Shown here piece by piece: positions 18,905 to 29,651 of a DNA stretch of 64,000 nt (positions within the stretch are counted from its first letter, which is position 1; each line of letters starts with the position of its first letter). The notes beneath the pieces were generated by a model. The model was not told the origin of the DNA and ran no database searches. It saw only the letters and a list, made by a program, of their open reading frames with translations. The DNA lies in NCBI RefSeq assembly GCF_003399765.1, contig NZ_NFZV01000005.1, positions 124,001 to 188,000 on the forward strand, written 5' to 3'. The position numbers and the translations under genes are program-made. This DNA is from Alkalilimnicola ehrlichii (GTDB taxonomy: Bacteria; Pseudomonadota; Gammaproteobacteria; Nitrococcales; AK92).

Positions 18905-19102
18905 GAGATGCTTCCTTACGCCTCTTCAGTGGCGGCGAGTGCGTGCAGCGTCTGTTGAGGCGGATGTGATGGGTTCACGGTGTTCGAGTTGACGATAGGC
19001 CTTGTTCCAAGGGCGGCCGTTTCGGTTATTGAGCGTGTGCGTCCGGCTATTACGGCCGGGTGTCCCGGTTTCTCGCGAACGTGGCGGGGTTGGCGATAAC
19101 AA

Positions 19103-20038
19103 ATGCAGGAATACGCGCACCGGTCAGTACTGCTCGCAGAGTCTGTCGACGCTTTGGCGATACGGTCGGACGGACTGTATGTGGACGGCACCTTCGGTAG
19201 GGGCGGTCACAGCGAGGCGATACTGGCGAAGCTAAACGACAAGGGAAGGTTGTGGATGATCGACAAGGATGGTCAAGCCGTCGACTATGCCCGCCAACGC
19301 TTTGGTACCGACCCGCGTTGTTTGATCCGGCAAGGGTCGTTCGTCCAGTTATCGGAGCTGGCGAGCGAGCAGGGGTGCCGAGGCAAGATAGATGGCATTT
19401 TGCTCGACCTCGGCGTTTCGTCGCCGCAGCTCGACGATCCTGTAAGAGGATTTAGTTTTCTGCGCGATGGCCCGCTGGATATGCGGATGGACGCCTCGCG
19501 CGGCATGAGTGCCGCCGAATGGTTGGCTGAAGCAGCACCGGAGGAGATTGCCGAGGTGTTGCGGGAGTATGGCGAGGAGCGCTTTGCGAAACGTATCGCC
19601 CGGGCCATTGTTTTAGCCCGCGAATCCGGCGCTGCGCCGCAAACCACTCAGCAGCTGGTTGCTCTTATCGAGGCGGCGCTGCCGTTCAAAGAGCGAAATA
19701 AGCATCCCGCGACGCGAAGCTTTCAAGCCATTCGTATTTTTATTAACCGTGAGCTCGACGAGCTGCGGGCTTTGCTAGACGACGCTTGCGATCTGTTAGC
19801 GCCCGGCGGGCGTTTGGCCGTAATCAGCTTCCACTCGTTGGAAGATCGTCTCGTTAAACGATTTATGCGCGATAAGTCCTCCGTCGGCTATTTGCCGCCG
19901 GAGGTGCCTGTCGTTCCCGAGGAGCGGCGGCCGCGCTTGAAGCTTGTCGGCAAGCCTGTTCGTGCCGGGGAAGCGGAGTTGGCCGTCAATCCTCGTTCGC
20001 GCAGCGCCGTATTAAGGGTGGCGGAGCGTTTGTCATGA
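19103..20038 (+). CDS. rsmH: 16S rRNA (cytosine-1402-N4)-methyltransferase
   Basis: 311 residues. It methylates N4 of C1402 in 16S rRNA. The N-terminus [16 protein letters not shown] and SAM motif [15 protein letters not shown] (about 27-41) are typical, with [16 protein letters not shown] and the late [14 protein letters not shown]. It overlaps ftsL by 4 bases (ATGA). It acts at the same base as RsmI, encoded in this window. Confidence 0.96.
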   Translation: MQEYAHRSVLLAESVDALAIRSDGLYVDGTFGRGGHSEAILAKLNDKGRLWMIDKDGQAVDYARQRFGTDPRCLIRQGSFVQLSELASEQGCRGKIDGILLDLGVSSPQLDDPVRGFSFLRDGPLDMRMDASRGMSAAEWLAEAAPEEIAEVLREYGEERFAKRIARAIVLARESGAAPQTTQQLVALIEAALPFKERNKHPATRSFQAIRIFINRELDELRALLDDACDLLAPGGRLAVISFHSLEDRLVKRFMRDKSSVGYLPPEVPVVPEERRPRLKLVGKPVRAGEAELAVNPRSRSAVLRVAERLS

Positions 20039-20304
20039 AAGTTGAGCAGCTCGTCGTCACCGCTTTAGTGCTAGCGGTGATCGGGTCGGCAGTCGCGGTC
20101 GTCTATGTCAAGCATCATAGCCGGCAGCTTTTCGTCGAGACGCAGGAGCTGATTAAAACGCGCGACGAATTGAACGTGGAATGGGGCATGTTGCAGCTCG
20201 AGCGCGGTGCTTGGGCTACCCACGGGCGTATAGAGCGGCTGGCTCGCGAACGCCTGCAAATGCGCATTCCAGGCCGAAATGACGTAGTCATCATCGAAGA
20301 GTAA
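20035..20304 (+). CDS. ftsL: Cell division protein FtsL
   Basis: 89-residue bitopic protein with one membrane helix (about 8-25) and a periplasmic heptad-like segment ending [23 protein letters not shown]. It forms the FtsQLB complex that activates FtsWI. Sequence conservation is low in this family, so the call relies on size, topology and its place between rsmH and ftsI. Confidence 0.9.
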   Translation: MKVEQLVVTALVLAVIGSAVAVVYVKHHSRQLFVETQELIKTRDELNVEWGMLQLERGAWATHGRIERLARERLQMRIPGRNDVVIIEE

Positions 20305-20357
20305 TCGACTAAGAGAAATGCGGCTTTAAGCTGCTTTAGATAAGGAAGGAATGGGGC

Positions 20358-22082
20358 TTGGCACCACGCGCTCAGCAAGAAGAGAGTCAGTCGGTCGTCT
20401 TGTGGCGACCCACGCTGCTGCTCGTATTCTTCGTCGCCTTGGCGGGCGTGCTGTTGTGGCGTGCCTTGAGTTTGCAGATTCTCGACCGCGAATTTTTGCA
20501 AAATCAAGGCGATGCACGCCACTTGCGCGTGGTCGAAATGCCTGCGCACCGTGGTGCTGTGACCGATCGTTACGGCGATCCTTTAGCCTTGAGTTCGCCG
20601 GTGGATTCGGTTTGGGCGCATCCGGGTTATTTGCTGGAAAGCGGTGCGGATCTTACGGCGTTGGCTTCTCTGCTGGGTTTGAACGAGCGGACTATGCGCC
20701 GTCGGTTGGAAGCCCGCAGCGAGCGCGAGTTCGTCTACTTGCGCCGGCATTTGTCTCCGGATCGTGCCGCTCAGGTGATGGAGCTTGGTTTGCCTGGGGT
20801 TGCCTTACAGCGGGAGTACCGCCGGTTTTATCCCGCCGGCGAAGTAACGGCGCATGTGCTGGGTTTTACTAATATCGACGATCGGGGCCAGGAAGGTTTA
20901 GAGCTCTCGTTCGACGAATGGTTACGGGGCGAGCCTGGAGCGAAGCGGGTGTTGCGCGATCGGCTCGGTCGGCGCGTACGCGATGTCGAGAGTTTGCGCG
21001 AGCCTCGTCCCGGTAACACGCTGGCATTAAGTATCGATCGGCGTTTGCAGTATTTAGCGTATCGAGAATTGAAGGCCGCCGTAAGAGAGCATGGTGCGCG
21101 CGGGGGCTCTTTGGTGCTGCTGGATGTGAAAACCGGCGAAGTATTGGCGATGGTGAATCAACCCTCGTTCAATCCGAATAATCGCACCAACGCCCAGCCG
21201 GCACATATGCGCAACCGTGCGGTAACCGATGCCTTCGAGCCTGGGTCCACCGTTAAGCCGTTGTTGATAGCCGCAGCTTTGGAAAGCGGGCAGCTGCGAC
21301 CGGATAGCGTCATTAACACCAGCCCGGGTGTGATGCGTGTTGGCGGGCATACTGTCCGCGACTTCCGCGATTACGGCACGATAGACCTGTCGACACTGCT
21401 AAACCGCTCAAGCACGGTAGGTGCTGCGAAAGTGGGGCTGGAGCTTGAGGATGACGTTTTCTGGGAGCTTTTGGTTCGGTTTGGTTTCGGCATGACCACG
21501 GGAACCGGGTTTCCCGGTGAGTCTGCAGGTAGTTTGCCCATCGTACCGCCGCGCAGCGCTATCGAACGAGCCACGCTCTCCTATGGCTATGGTTTGTCGG
21601 TTACGCCGCTGCAGCTGGCGCAATCTTATGCGACGTTGGCCGCCGACGGCGTACAGCGCCCGATTTCGTTCCTGAAGCTGGAAGAAGCGCCGGACGGTGA
21701 GCAGGTGCTCGATGCCAACGTCGCCCAGCTACTGCGGGAGATGATGGAAGGTGTTGCCGGTTCTCAGGGGACGGGGCGACGGGCGGGTGTCTCGGGTTAC
21801 CGCATCGCCGGGAAAACGGGAACGGCCAAAAAATCCATTGCCGGCGGTTATGCCGATGATTTGTACGTAGCGACATTTGCCGGTTTAGCGCCTGCCAGCC
21901 GGCCCCGTTTGGCGATGGCGGTCGTGATCGACGAGCCTTCGGCCGGAGCGTATTACGGCGGCCAGGTGGCTGCTCCGGTGTTCGCCTCCGTCATGACGGG
22001 GGCGTTGCGCTTGCTTAATGTGCCGCCTGACGATCTACCCGCTTTGGACGCGCATATGGCGAGCCGAGGAGGTGCGGGATGA
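20358..22082 (+). CDS. ftsI: Peptidoglycan transpeptidase FtsI (PBP3)
   Basis: 574-residue class B penicillin-binding protein, the septal transpeptidase. It has a membrane anchor (about 17-37), the pedestal with RGAVTDRYGDPLA, the active-site STVK in FEPGSTVKPL, and KTGT in GKTGTAKK. The second motif, normally SSN, reads SST (LLNRSSTVGAAK), an unusual replacement. The start is a TTG at 20358 with AAGGAAGGA 7 bases upstream; no in-frame ATG gives a good fit. The C-terminus overlaps murE (ATGA). Confidence 0.94.
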   Translation: MAPRAQQEESQSVVLWRPTLLLVFFVALAGVLLWRALSLQILDREFLQNQGDARHLRVVEMPAHRGAVTDRYGDPLALSSPVDSVWAHPGYLLESGADLTALASLLGLNERTMRRRLEARSEREFVYLRRHLSPDRAAQVMELGLPGVALQREYRRFYPAGEVTAHVLGFTNIDDRGQEGLELSFDEWLRGEPGAKRVLRDRLGRRVRDVESLREPRPGNTLALSIDRRLQYLAYRELKAAVREHGARGGSLVLLDVKTGEVLAMVNQPSFNPNNRTNAQPAHMRNRAVTDAFEPGSTVKPLLIAAALESGQLRPDSVINTSPGVMRVGGHTVRDFRDYGTIDLSTLLNRSSTVGAAKVGLELEDDVFWELLVRFGFGMTTGTGFPGESAGSLPIVPPRSAIERATLSYGYGLSVTPLQLAQSYATLAADGVQRPISFLKLEEAPDGEQVLDANVAQLLREMMEGVAGSQGTGRRAGVSGYRIAGKTGTAKKSIAGGYADDLYVATFAGLAPASRPRLAMAVVIDEPSAGAYYGGQVAAPVFASVMTGALRLLNVPPDDLPALDAHMASRGGAG

Positions 22083-23608
22083 GCGCTTCGTTGGTCGCGC
22101 CGCGGCAAGCCACGCTCGCCGAGCTACTGCGTCCTTGGGTAGACGTGGTGGCAGACGATGACAGAAATATGACGGGGCTGAGCGTCGATAGTGCTCAGGC
22201 GCAGCCGGGCGACGTGTTCTGTGCGTTGGCCGGGACGCGGCGGCATGGTCTGGAATTCGTTGACGACGCGCTGGCGAGTAAGGTGTCGGCTGTTTTAGCG
22301 GCGCGGGCCCCTGCTGCCTTGCTGACTCGATCGGCGCAGATTTGTGCGAAGCGGAATGTGCCGCTGATCGTGCTGGATCGTCTGAACGATGAACTGAGCG
22401 CGATTGCCGGTCGCTGGTACGGCGAGCCGAGCGAAAAGCTCAAGGTCATTGGTGTTACCGGGACTGACGGTAAAACCTCGGTGTCGCAGTTTCTTGCGCA
22501 GGCGCTTTCGGCTGTCGGGCTTCGCTGCGGTGTGATCGGAACCCTGGGGTATGGATTTGTCGAGGCATTGCAGCCGGCGAGCCATACAACGCCTGATGCT
22601 GTACGCGTACAAGCCCTGCTGGCGGCGATATGCGCCGCAGAAGGTGAAGCAGCCGCGATGGAGGTGTCTTCCCACGCTTTGGATCAGGGCCGGGTTGCCG
22701 GCGTGCATTTCGATGTCGCAGTGCTGACTAATTTAAGCCGGGATCACCTGGATTATCACGGCACGGTCGAGGCGTACGCCGAGGCAAAGGCGCGCCTTTT
22801 TAGACAGGCCGGTTTGGGTGCGGCGGTGCTGAATCGCGACGACGCTTTTGGTCGTGCCTTACAAGCGCAGCTTGAACCGCGTGTTTCACTTTTGGGCTAC
22901 TCGCTCGACCCGGCCGATACGGGCGCGGACATCGTGTGTTCCGACTTGCAGCTCGACGGCGGAGGAATGCGTTTGCGGGTGCGGGTAGGCGAGGAAACGG
23001 CGGATTTGGTGCTGCCGCTCTTGGGCCGGTTCAATGCTGCCAATGTCTTGGCGACTCTGGCTGCTTTACAGGCTCTGGGTGTGCCGCTCTCCGACTCGGT
23101 TCACGCGTTGCAGGAACTGAAGCCGGTACCCGGTCGAATGGAGTGTTTCGGTGGGGGTGATTCGCCGCTGGTGGTTGTTGACTACGCGCATACGCCGGCG
23201 GCGCTCGCAGCGGCTTTGGCTGCGGTTCGAGAGCATGTCGTCGGACGCGTTTGGTGCGTGTTTGGCTGTGGCGGCGATCGCGACCGAGGTAAACGGCCGG
23301 AAATGGGCAAGGTGGCAGCGCATCAGGCCGATGGCATCGTGATTACCGACGATAACCCTCGTTCCGAGCCTGCGGCACAGATTGTCGCGGATATTCGGCG
23401 CGGCTTAGGTCGGGCACCGGCCCATGTCGAGCATGACCGGGAGCAGGCGATCCGGTGGGCGGTCAACCGTGCCGAGAATAACGACGTCGTGCTCGTCGCC
23501 GGTAAAGGCCACGAGCAAGAGCAGCAGGTCGGCAATAAGCGCATTCCGTTCGACGATCGGGTGGCGGTGGTTAAGGCATTGCAGGAGCGAGTGACATGCA
23601 AGAGATGA
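22079..23608 (+). CDS. murE: UDP-MurNAc-tripeptide synthetase (meso-DAP adding)
   Basis: 509 residues. ATP-dependent Mur ligase adding the third residue of the stem peptide. Motifs: ATP loop GVTGTDGKTS (about 125-134), SSHALDQGRV, and the DNPRSEPA motif (about 426), which specifies meso-diaminopimelate as in other Gram-negatives. The N-terminal substrate domain has the DSAQAQPGDVFCAL pattern. It overlaps both ftsI and murF. Confidence 0.96.
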   Translation: MSASLVAPRQATLAELLRPWVDVVADDDRNMTGLSVDSAQAQPGDVFCALAGTRRHGLEFVDDALASKVSAVLAARAPAALLTRSAQICAKRNVPLIVLDRLNDELSAIAGRWYGEPSEKLKVIGVTGTDGKTSVSQFLAQALSAVGLRCGVIGTLGYGFVEALQPASHTTPDAVRVQALLAAICAAEGEAAAMEVSSHALDQGRVAGVHFDVAVLTNLSRDHLDYHGTVEAYAEAKARLFRQAGLGAAVLNRDDAFGRALQAQLEPRVSLLGYSLDPADTGADIVCSDLQLDGGGMRLRVRVGEETADLVLPLLGRFNAANVLATLAALQALGVPLSDSVHALQELKPVPGRMECFGGGDSPLVVVDYAHTPAALAAALAAVREHVVGRVWCVFGCGGDRDRGKRPEMGKVAAHQADGIVITDDNPRSEPAAQIVADIRRGLGRAPAHVEHDREQAIRWAVNRAENNDVVLVAGKGHEQEQQVGNKRIPFDDRVAVVKALQERVTCKR

Positions 23609-24936
23609 GTCTGAAACAGCTCGCTACTTTGCTCGATGGTGCTCTGACTGGGGCCGATACGAGTTTTTCCGGCGTTGGTACCGATAGCCGGCAGGTGGTG
23701 CCGGGGCAGTTATTCGTTGCCCTCAGTGGCCCGCGCTTCGACGGCCATGACTACATTGGGAAGGCCAAAGCGGCCGGTGCGGCGGCGGCGTTGGTCAGTC
23801 GCGAAGGGGATTGGGAGCTGCCGCACTGCGTTGTCCCCGACACCCGGATTGCGCTTGGAGATATCGCACGTGCGGTGCGGCGGGCAAGCCAGGCCCGTGT
23901 GGTTGGGATTACCGGCAGTAATGGCAAAACCACCGTGAAGGAAATGCTGGCCTCGATTCTGGCCGCCCAGGGGCCGACCCTCGCGACGGTGGGGAACCTG
24001 AATAACGACATCGGCGTGCCCTTGACCCTGTTTCGGCTGCAGGCGGATGACCGTTACGCGGTGCTGGAGATGGGCGCCAATCATCAGGGGGAAATCGGTT
24101 ATCTGGCGCGCGTTGCCGAGCCTGAAGTCGGCGTGGTGACGAATGCCGGGGCCGCGCACCTGGAAGGTTTCGGCGGTTACGACGGCGTCGCCAAAGGTAA
24201 GGGCGAAATGTTCTCGGCGCTACCTGAGCGCGGGATCGCCGTTATCAACGCGGACGACAAATACGCCGGGTTCTGGAGGCAGTTAGCCGGGCGTAAACGC
24301 ATTGTCGATTTTGGTCTGTCGCCAACCGCGATGGTTAGAGCGGAGCGGATTGCCGCCGATGGATTCGAGTTGCACACGCCAAAAGGGCGTGTGCCCGTGT
24401 CGTTGCCGTTGCCTGGGCGGCACAACGTTCTAAATGCCTTGGCGGCCAGCGCGGCGGCGCTTGCTCTTGACATTGCACCGGCGGCTATCGCCGAAGGGCT
24501 GGCCGCCATGAAGCCGGTTGCGGGCCGTTTGAATTGGCGGGTCGCGCGTCAAGGCGCGCGCGTGTTGGATGACACTTATAACGCAAACCCGAATTCGTTG
24601 GAGGCAGGGTTGCGCGTGCTCGCCGAAACCGAAGGCGAGCACTGGTTGATTTTAGGAGATATGGCGGAGCTAGGAGACACCGCGAGCGCATTGCATGCGC
24701 AAGCCGGTCGTTTGGCTCGTGACTGTGGAGTGACGCGCTTGTACACGGTCGGTCATTTCGCGGGCGATGCTGCGGACGCCTTCGGCGCCGGTGGGTCGCA
24801 CTACGCTGACAAGGATGCCTTAGTTGCCGCGCTACGGAGCGAGCTGCGGCCGGATGTCGCCGTGCTGGTTAAGGGATCGCGCAGCATGGCGATGGAACAG
24901 GTGGTCGCGGCTTTATGCGGCCCGCGCGAGGAATAA
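23596..24936 (+). CDS. murF: UDP-MurNAc-tripeptide-D-Ala-D-Ala ligase
   Basis: 446 residues. It adds D-Ala-D-Ala to complete the pentapeptide precursor. Motifs: ATP loop GITGSNGKTTVKEML (about 105-119), EMGANHQGEIGYLA, and LDDTYNANPNSLEA with the DDxYNANP signature. The N-terminal domain has GTDSRQVVPGQLFVALSG. It overlaps the end of murE by 13 bases. Confidence 0.96.
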   Translation: MQEMSLKQLATLLDGALTGADTSFSGVGTDSRQVVPGQLFVALSGPRFDGHDYIGKAKAAGAAAALVSREGDWELPHCVVPDTRIALGDIARAVRRASQARVVGITGSNGKTTVKEMLASILAAQGPTLATVGNLNNDIGVPLTLFRLQADDRYAVLEMGANHQGEIGYLARVAEPEVGVVTNAGAAHLEGFGGYDGVAKGKGEMFSALPERGIAVINADDKYAGFWRQLAGRKRIVDFGLSPTAMVRAERIAADGFELHTPKGRVPVSLPLPGRHNVLNALAASAAALALDIAPAAIAEGLAAMKPVAGRLNWRVARQGARVLDDTYNANPNSLEAGLRVLAETEGEHWLILGDMAELGDTASALHAQAGRLARDCGVTRLYTVGHFAGDAADAFGAGGSHYADKDALVAALRSELRPDVAVLVKGSRSMAMEQVVAALCGPREE

Positions 24937-24943
24937 GTAACGA

Positions 24944-26026
24944 ATGCTGTTTTACCTAGCAAGCCTGTTGGAGCAGTACTACAGCGCGTTCAACGTGTTT
25001 CAGTATCTCACGTTGCGCGCCATTCTCGGTACGCTCACGGCGCTGGTGATTTCGTTTGTGGTTGGCCCGATTCTGATTCGTCGCCTGACCTTGCATCAGA
25101 TCGGCCAGCAGATTCGAGAAGACGGGCCGGCCAGTCATTTATCGAAGGCGGGTACGCCCACGATGGGCGGCGCTTTGATTCTGGTGGCGATTGCGATCTC
25201 GACCTTGTTGTGGTCGGACTTAAGCAATCGTTACGTGTGGATGGTGCTGTTGGTGACCTTGGCGTTTGGCGTCATCGGCGGCGTCGACGATTACAAGAAA
25301 CTTTTGCTGGGTAACAGCAAGGGTTTGTCGGCTAAGGCGAAGTATTTCTGGCAGTCGGTCGTCGGCCTGACGGTGGCGATCGTGTTGTTTGTTACCGCGG
25401 AGACGCCGGTAGAGACAGCGCTGGTTCTGCCGGTTTTTAAGGATGCGGTTATCCCGTTGGGGATCTTGTTTATTCCGCTGACATACTTCGTCATCGTCGG
25501 GTCCTCCAACGCGGTTAACTTGACGGACGGTTTGGACGGGCTTGCGATTATGCCGACGGTGCTGGTGGCTGCGGCATTTGCTGTGTTCGCGTATGCCACA
25601 GGGCATTTGGTGTTTGCCGACTATCTGGGGATTCCGTATATCGCCGGCGTCGGCGAGGTGGTTGTGTTCTGCGGTGCCCTTGTTGGCGCGGGTTTAGGGT
25701 TTCTCTGGTTTAACGCCTATCCCGCGCAGGTGTTTATGGGCGATGTCGGAGCGCTGGCCTTGGGTGCGGCGCTCGGCCTGTTGGCCGTTCTTACGCGGCA
25801 GGAACTGGTCTTGGTCATCATGGGCGGTGTGTTCGTGATGGAAACCGTTTCGGTCATTTTGCAGGTCGCCTCCTACAAGTTGACCGGGCGGCGGATTTTC
25901 CGCATGGCTCCGATTCATCATCACTTCGAGCTAAAAGGCTGGCCGGAGCCGCGCGTTATCGTTCGTTTTTGGATCATCACGGTGATCCTGGTGCTCATTG
26001 GTTTGGCAACCTTGAAGATTCGCTGA
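24944..26026 (+). CDS. mraY: Phospho-MurNAc-pentapeptide-transferase
   Basis: 360-residue polytopic membrane enzyme making lipid I from UDP-MurNAc-pentapeptide and undecaprenyl phosphate. About ten hydrophobic segments. Key motifs: GTPTMGG near 67, [19 protein letters not shown] (catalytic Asp), [13 protein letters not shown] near 195, [11 protein letters not shown], and [13 protein letters not shown] near the end. It lies 7 bases after murF. Confidence 0.97.
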   Translation: MLFYLASLLEQYYSAFNVFQYLTLRAILGTLTALVISFVVGPILIRRLTLHQIGQQIREDGPASHLSKAGTPTMGGALILVAIAISTLLWSDLSNRYVWMVLLVTLAFGVIGGVDDYKKLLLGNSKGLSAKAKYFWQSVVGLTVAIVLFVTAETPVETALVLPVFKDAVIPLGILFIPLTYFVIVGSSNAVNLTDGLDGLAIMPTVLVAAAFAVFAYATGHLVFADYLGIPYIAGVGEVVVFCGALVGAGLGFLWFNAYPAQVFMGDVGALALGAALGLLAVLTRQELVLVIMGGVFVMETVSVILQVASYKLTGRRIFRMAPIHHHFELKGWPEPRVIVRFWIITVILVLIGLATLKIR

Positions 26027-26027
26027 T

Positions 26028-27374
26028 ATGGCAGACGCAGCAGTGACAACGCGTGGAATGACAGTCGTGGTCGGACTCGGTGCCACCGGGCTTGCCTGCG
26101 CGCGTTTCCTGCATGCTCGCGGGGTGCCGGTCATGGTTACCGATAGCCGTCCGCAACCGCCGGGTTTGGCTGCTGCTCGGCAAGAGCTTCCAGCCGTACC
26201 GCTGGCACTGGGGGGCTTTGATGAGCCGGCACTGTGTGCAGCGGCGGAGGTTGTCGTTAGTCCCGGCGTAGCCCTGGACGAGCCGGCGTTAAAAGCCGCC
26301 GCGGCGGCAGGCGTCGCCATGGTTAGCGAAATAGAGCTGTTCGCTCGGTATGCACAAGCGCCGGTGGTAGCGATCACCGGTTCGAACGGAAAGAGTACGG
26401 TAACCACGTTGCTCGGGCGAATGGCCGAACTAGCCGGTATCGACGTTGCGGTCGGCGGTAATTTGGGCACACCGGCGTTAGAACTGCTACGCGAGCCGGA
26501 GCCCGAGCTTTATGTGTTGGAGCTTTCCAGTTTTCAACTTGAGACGACCTCGGGGCTTAACCCGCGTGCTGCCGTCGTGCTCAATATCAGCCCCGACCAC
26601 ATGGACCGGTATGCGGATCTTGCGGCCTATGCCGAAGCCAAACGCCGGATTTTCGCCGGCACCGGTGTCATGGTTCTTAATCAGGACGACTCGGCGGTGG
26701 TTGCGATGGCGGATGCCAATCGTCGTTGCGTCCCGTTTAGTTTGCAAAAGGCGCCTGCCGACGGGTTCGGCGTTGTACGGCGGGACGGCGAAACGTGGCT
26801 GGTTGCGCGCGGCGAGCCACTGCTGCCGGCTGGCGAGTTGAGATTGCCGGGGCAGCATAATCTAGCCAATGCGCTGGCTGCCTGTGCGTTAGCAGAGGCG
26901 GTTGCCATCCCGACTCCGGCGGTATTGGAAGCGTTGCGGACCTATCCCGGGTTGTCGCATCGCACGCAGTGGGTCGGCGAAGCGAACGGGGTCGTTTGGT
27001 ACAACGATTCCAAAGCAACTAATGTCGGGGCCACGTTGGCGGCCGTGAACGGCTTGCCGGGCAAGCTCGTTTTGATCGCCGGCGGCGACGGTAAAGGCGG
27101 CGATTTTGCCCCGTTGCGTCCGGCTCTGGCGAATAAAGCCCGCGCGGTGGTGTTGATAGGTCGCGATGCGCCGCTGTTACGTACGGCCTTGGAGGGTGCC
27201 GTGCCGCTACGCCAGGCGCCAGATATGGAAACCGCGGTGAAAATGGCCGCTGACTTGGCGCAGCCGGGAGACAGCGTGCTGTTGTCGCCGGCCTGTGCCA
27301 GTTTCGATATGTTCTCCGGCTACGAAGAACGCGGCGATGTGTTCGCCGCTGCGGTGCGGAGGTGGGTGCTATGA
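26028..27374 (+). CDS. murD: UDP-MurNAc-L-alanine:D-glutamate ligase
   Basis: 448 residues. It adds D-Glu to UDP-MurNAc-L-Ala. It has the N-terminal Rossmann segment VVVGLGATGLACARFL, ATP loop AITGSNGKSTVTTLL (about 117-131), ELSSFQLE, NISPDHMDRY, and YNDSKATNVGAT in the C-terminal domain. The stop overlaps the ftsW ATG. Confidence 0.96.
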   Translation: MADAAVTTRGMTVVVGLGATGLACARFLHARGVPVMVTDSRPQPPGLAAARQELPAVPLALGGFDEPALCAAAEVVVSPGVALDEPALKAAAAAGVAMVSEIELFARYAQAPVVAITGSNGKSTVTTLLGRMAELAGIDVAVGGNLGTPALELLREPEPELYVLELSSFQLETTSGLNPRAAVVLNISPDHMDRYADLAAYAEAKRRIFAGTGVMVLNQDDSAVVAMADANRRCVPFSLQKAPADGFGVVRRDGETWLVARGEPLLPAGELRLPGQHNLANALAACALAEAVAIPTPAVLEALRTYPGLSHRTQWVGEANGVVWYNDSKATNVGATLAAVNGLPGKLVLIAGGDGKGGDFAPLRPALANKARAVVLIGRDAPLLRTALEGAVPLRQAPDMETAVKMAADLAQPGDSVLLSPACASFDMFSGYEERGDVFAAAVRRWVL

Positions 27375-28563
27375 CCGAGGCAATCCTCCGCTTCTTACCC
27401 GTGGTCGCCGAGCGTCGAAAGCCGGCCATTTGGCCGAATCTGGATCACGCTTTACTGGCGGCTATCGCCGTGTTGGCGGCCCTCGGCATCGTGATGGTGA
27501 CCTCCGCATCGATTTCTATCGCGGATCGACACCTAGGAGCGCCGCTGTATTACCTCCAGCGGCAGCTGTTATTCATCGCTGTAGGAACCTTGCTGGCAGC
27601 GGTGGTTTTGCACGTGCGGATGGATACCTGGGAGCGGTCGGGGCCGGCCGTTTTGCTGTTTGCTTACTTCTTGTTGGTTTTGGTGTTGATCCCGGGGGTG
27701 GGGCGAGAAGTTAACGGGGCCGTACGTTGGATCTCGATCGGGCCGTTCAATCTTCAAGTTTCCGAACCGGCCAAGCTTTTATTCATGCTCTACATCGCCG
27801 GTTATTTGGTGCGGCGCGCCGATAGTGTGCGCACAACGATGACGGGTTTTTGATTCCTGTGGCCATCTTGGCCTTGGCGTGCGTACTGCTCCTGCTACAG
27901 CCGGATTTCGGTGCCGCCGTGGTGTTGATGTCGGTCGGGCTCGGGATGATTTTTCTCGCCGGCGTTCCCGTTTGGCGATTCGGCATGTTGGCAGCGTTGT
28001 GTGCCGGCGCGGCGTGGTTATTGATTGTCGGTTCTCCTTATCGTTGGCAGCGCCTCACGGCGTTTCTCAATCCGTGGGCCGACCCTTTCAATACCGGCTT
28101 CCAGCTAACCCAGTCGTTGATTGCGATCGGTCGTGGCGAGTGGTTCGGCGTCGGTTTGGGAAGCAGCGTGCAGAAACTGTTTTACCTACCCGAAGCACAC
28201 ACGGACTTCGTGTTCGCGGTACTGGCCGAAGAGTTGGGATTGGTTGGCGTGGTGTGTGTTATCGCGCTGTACAGCTTCGTGGTCTGGCGGGCTTTCTGCA
28301 TCGGTACGGCAGGGCTGCGTATGGGGCGTCTATTTGCAGCCTACCTTGCCTATGGCGTTGCTATTTGGCTGGCTCTTCAGGCGTTTATCAATATGGGCGT
28401 GAATATGGGGTTGCTGCCGACCAAAGGTTTGACCTTACCGCTGCTGAGTTATGGCGGCAGTAGTTTGATCATGACATTGATTACTTTCGCTTTGCTGCTG
28501 CGTGCGGATTATGAGCTGCGCGTCGCTAAGGTGGCAGCGCGGGCAACCGGGGAGGAGGCGTGA
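27371..28563 (+). CDS. ftsW: Septal peptidoglycan glycosyltransferase FtsW (one frame break)
   Basis: SEDS-family polymerase partnered with FtsI. The first frame covers the N-terminus to TTMTGF; the second resumes IPVAILALACVLLLLQPDFGAAVV and ends with NMGVNMGLLPTKGLTLPLLSYGGSSL, a family hallmark. The break is the T5 run at 27847-27851, which creates an in-frame TGA. A sixth T gives GFLIPVAILAL without gap. The gene is essential in rod-shaped gammaproteobacteria, so a lost base in the assembly is the simplest explanation. The ATG at 27371 overlaps murD; the end overlaps murG. Confidence 0.94.
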
Positions 28564-29651
28564 TGAACGACAACGGCGCCCGTCCGGTTTTGATCATGGC
28601 CGGTGGTACCGGTGGGCATGTGTTCCCCGCCTTGGCAGTCGCCGAACGCTTGCGTGCGCGTGAGGTGCCAGTGCTGTGGCTTGGTACGGAAACAGGCCTG
28701 GAGGCGCGGGTCGTGCCCGCGGCCGGTATCGATATGGAATGGCTGGCGGTAAGCGGTATTCGCGGTAAGGGCGCGTTCGGCTGGATTAAAGCGCCGTTTA
28801 TGGTGCTACGAGCGCTTGGACAGGCTCTGGCGGTTTTTCGACGCCATCGCCCACGGGTTGTGCTTGGCATGGGGGGCTACGTATCGGGCCCCGGCGCCTT
28901 GGCGGCGCGTTTGACGGGAACGCCGTTGATTATTCACGAGCAAAACGCCGTGCCGGGAATGACCAACCGGCAGTTGTTACGGTTTGCGAACCGAGTGGTC
29001 ACCGGCTTCGATGCGGTGTTCCCGGAGCGGGAGGATGCAGTCTGGGTCGGTAATCCGGTACGCGCTGCCATCGCTCGATTGCCGGCGCCGTCGATGCGTT
29101 CGGAACAACAACAGCGGCGCCCGCGCTTACTGGTCGTCGGCGGTAGCCAAGGAGCGAGAGTCCTCAACGAGATCGTGCCGGCGGCGTTGCAATGCCTACC
29201 CGCGGGGTTACGGCCTGAGGTACGTCATCAGGCGGGCGGTAGCGCCTTCGATGTCGCCCAAACGGCCTATCGCGAGGCTGGAATTGAAGCAGAAGTTGAA
29301 CCCTTTATCGAAGATATGGCCCAAGCGTACGGGTGGGCTGACTTGGCGATTTGTCGTGCCGGTGCGCTGACGGTCGCCGAACTGGCGGCGTCGGGTACGC
29401 CTGCTGTTTTGGTTCCGTTCCCGCATGCAGTTGACGATCACCAAACGGCGAATGCACGCCATTTGGTTAATCGCGATGCAGCCGTTTTGTGTTCGCAGGA
29501 TCAACTGACTCCGGAGCGACTGGCTGTCGTGCTCGAAGAGCTGCTTGCAGACCGGGAACACTTATTGACGATGGCGCGCAATGCCCGCTCGATGGCGCGC
29601 CCAAATGCTGCCGAGGAGGTAGCGGAAATGTGTTTGGAGATTGCGAAATGA
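28563..29651 (+). CDS. murG: UDP-GlcNAc transferase MurG (lipid II synthase)
   Basis: About 362 residues. Peripheral GT28 glycosyltransferase converting lipid I to lipid II. It starts with the glycine-rich loop [20 protein letters not shown], then [25 protein letters not shown], and the UDP-GlcNAc site [25 protein letters not shown]. The ATG at 28563 overlaps the ftsW stop (TGATG); a GTG three bases earlier is also possible. Confidence 0.96.
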   Translation: MNDNGARPVLIMAGGTGGHVFPALAVAERLRAREVPVLWLGTETGLEARVVPAAGIDMEWLAVSGIRGKGAFGWIKAPFMVLRALGQALAVFRRHRPRVVLGMGGYVSGPGALAARLTGTPLIIHEQNAVPGMTNRQLLRFANRVVTGFDAVFPEREDAVWVGNPVRAAIARLPAPSMRSEQQQRRPRLLVVGGSQGARVLNEIVPAALQCLPAGLRPEVRHQAGGSAFDVAQTAYREAGIEAEVEPFIEDMAQAYGWADLAICRAGALTVAELAASGTPAVLVPFPHAVDDHQTANARHLVNRDAAVLCSQDQLTPERLAVVLEELLADREHLLTMARNARSMARPNAAEEVAEMCLEIAK

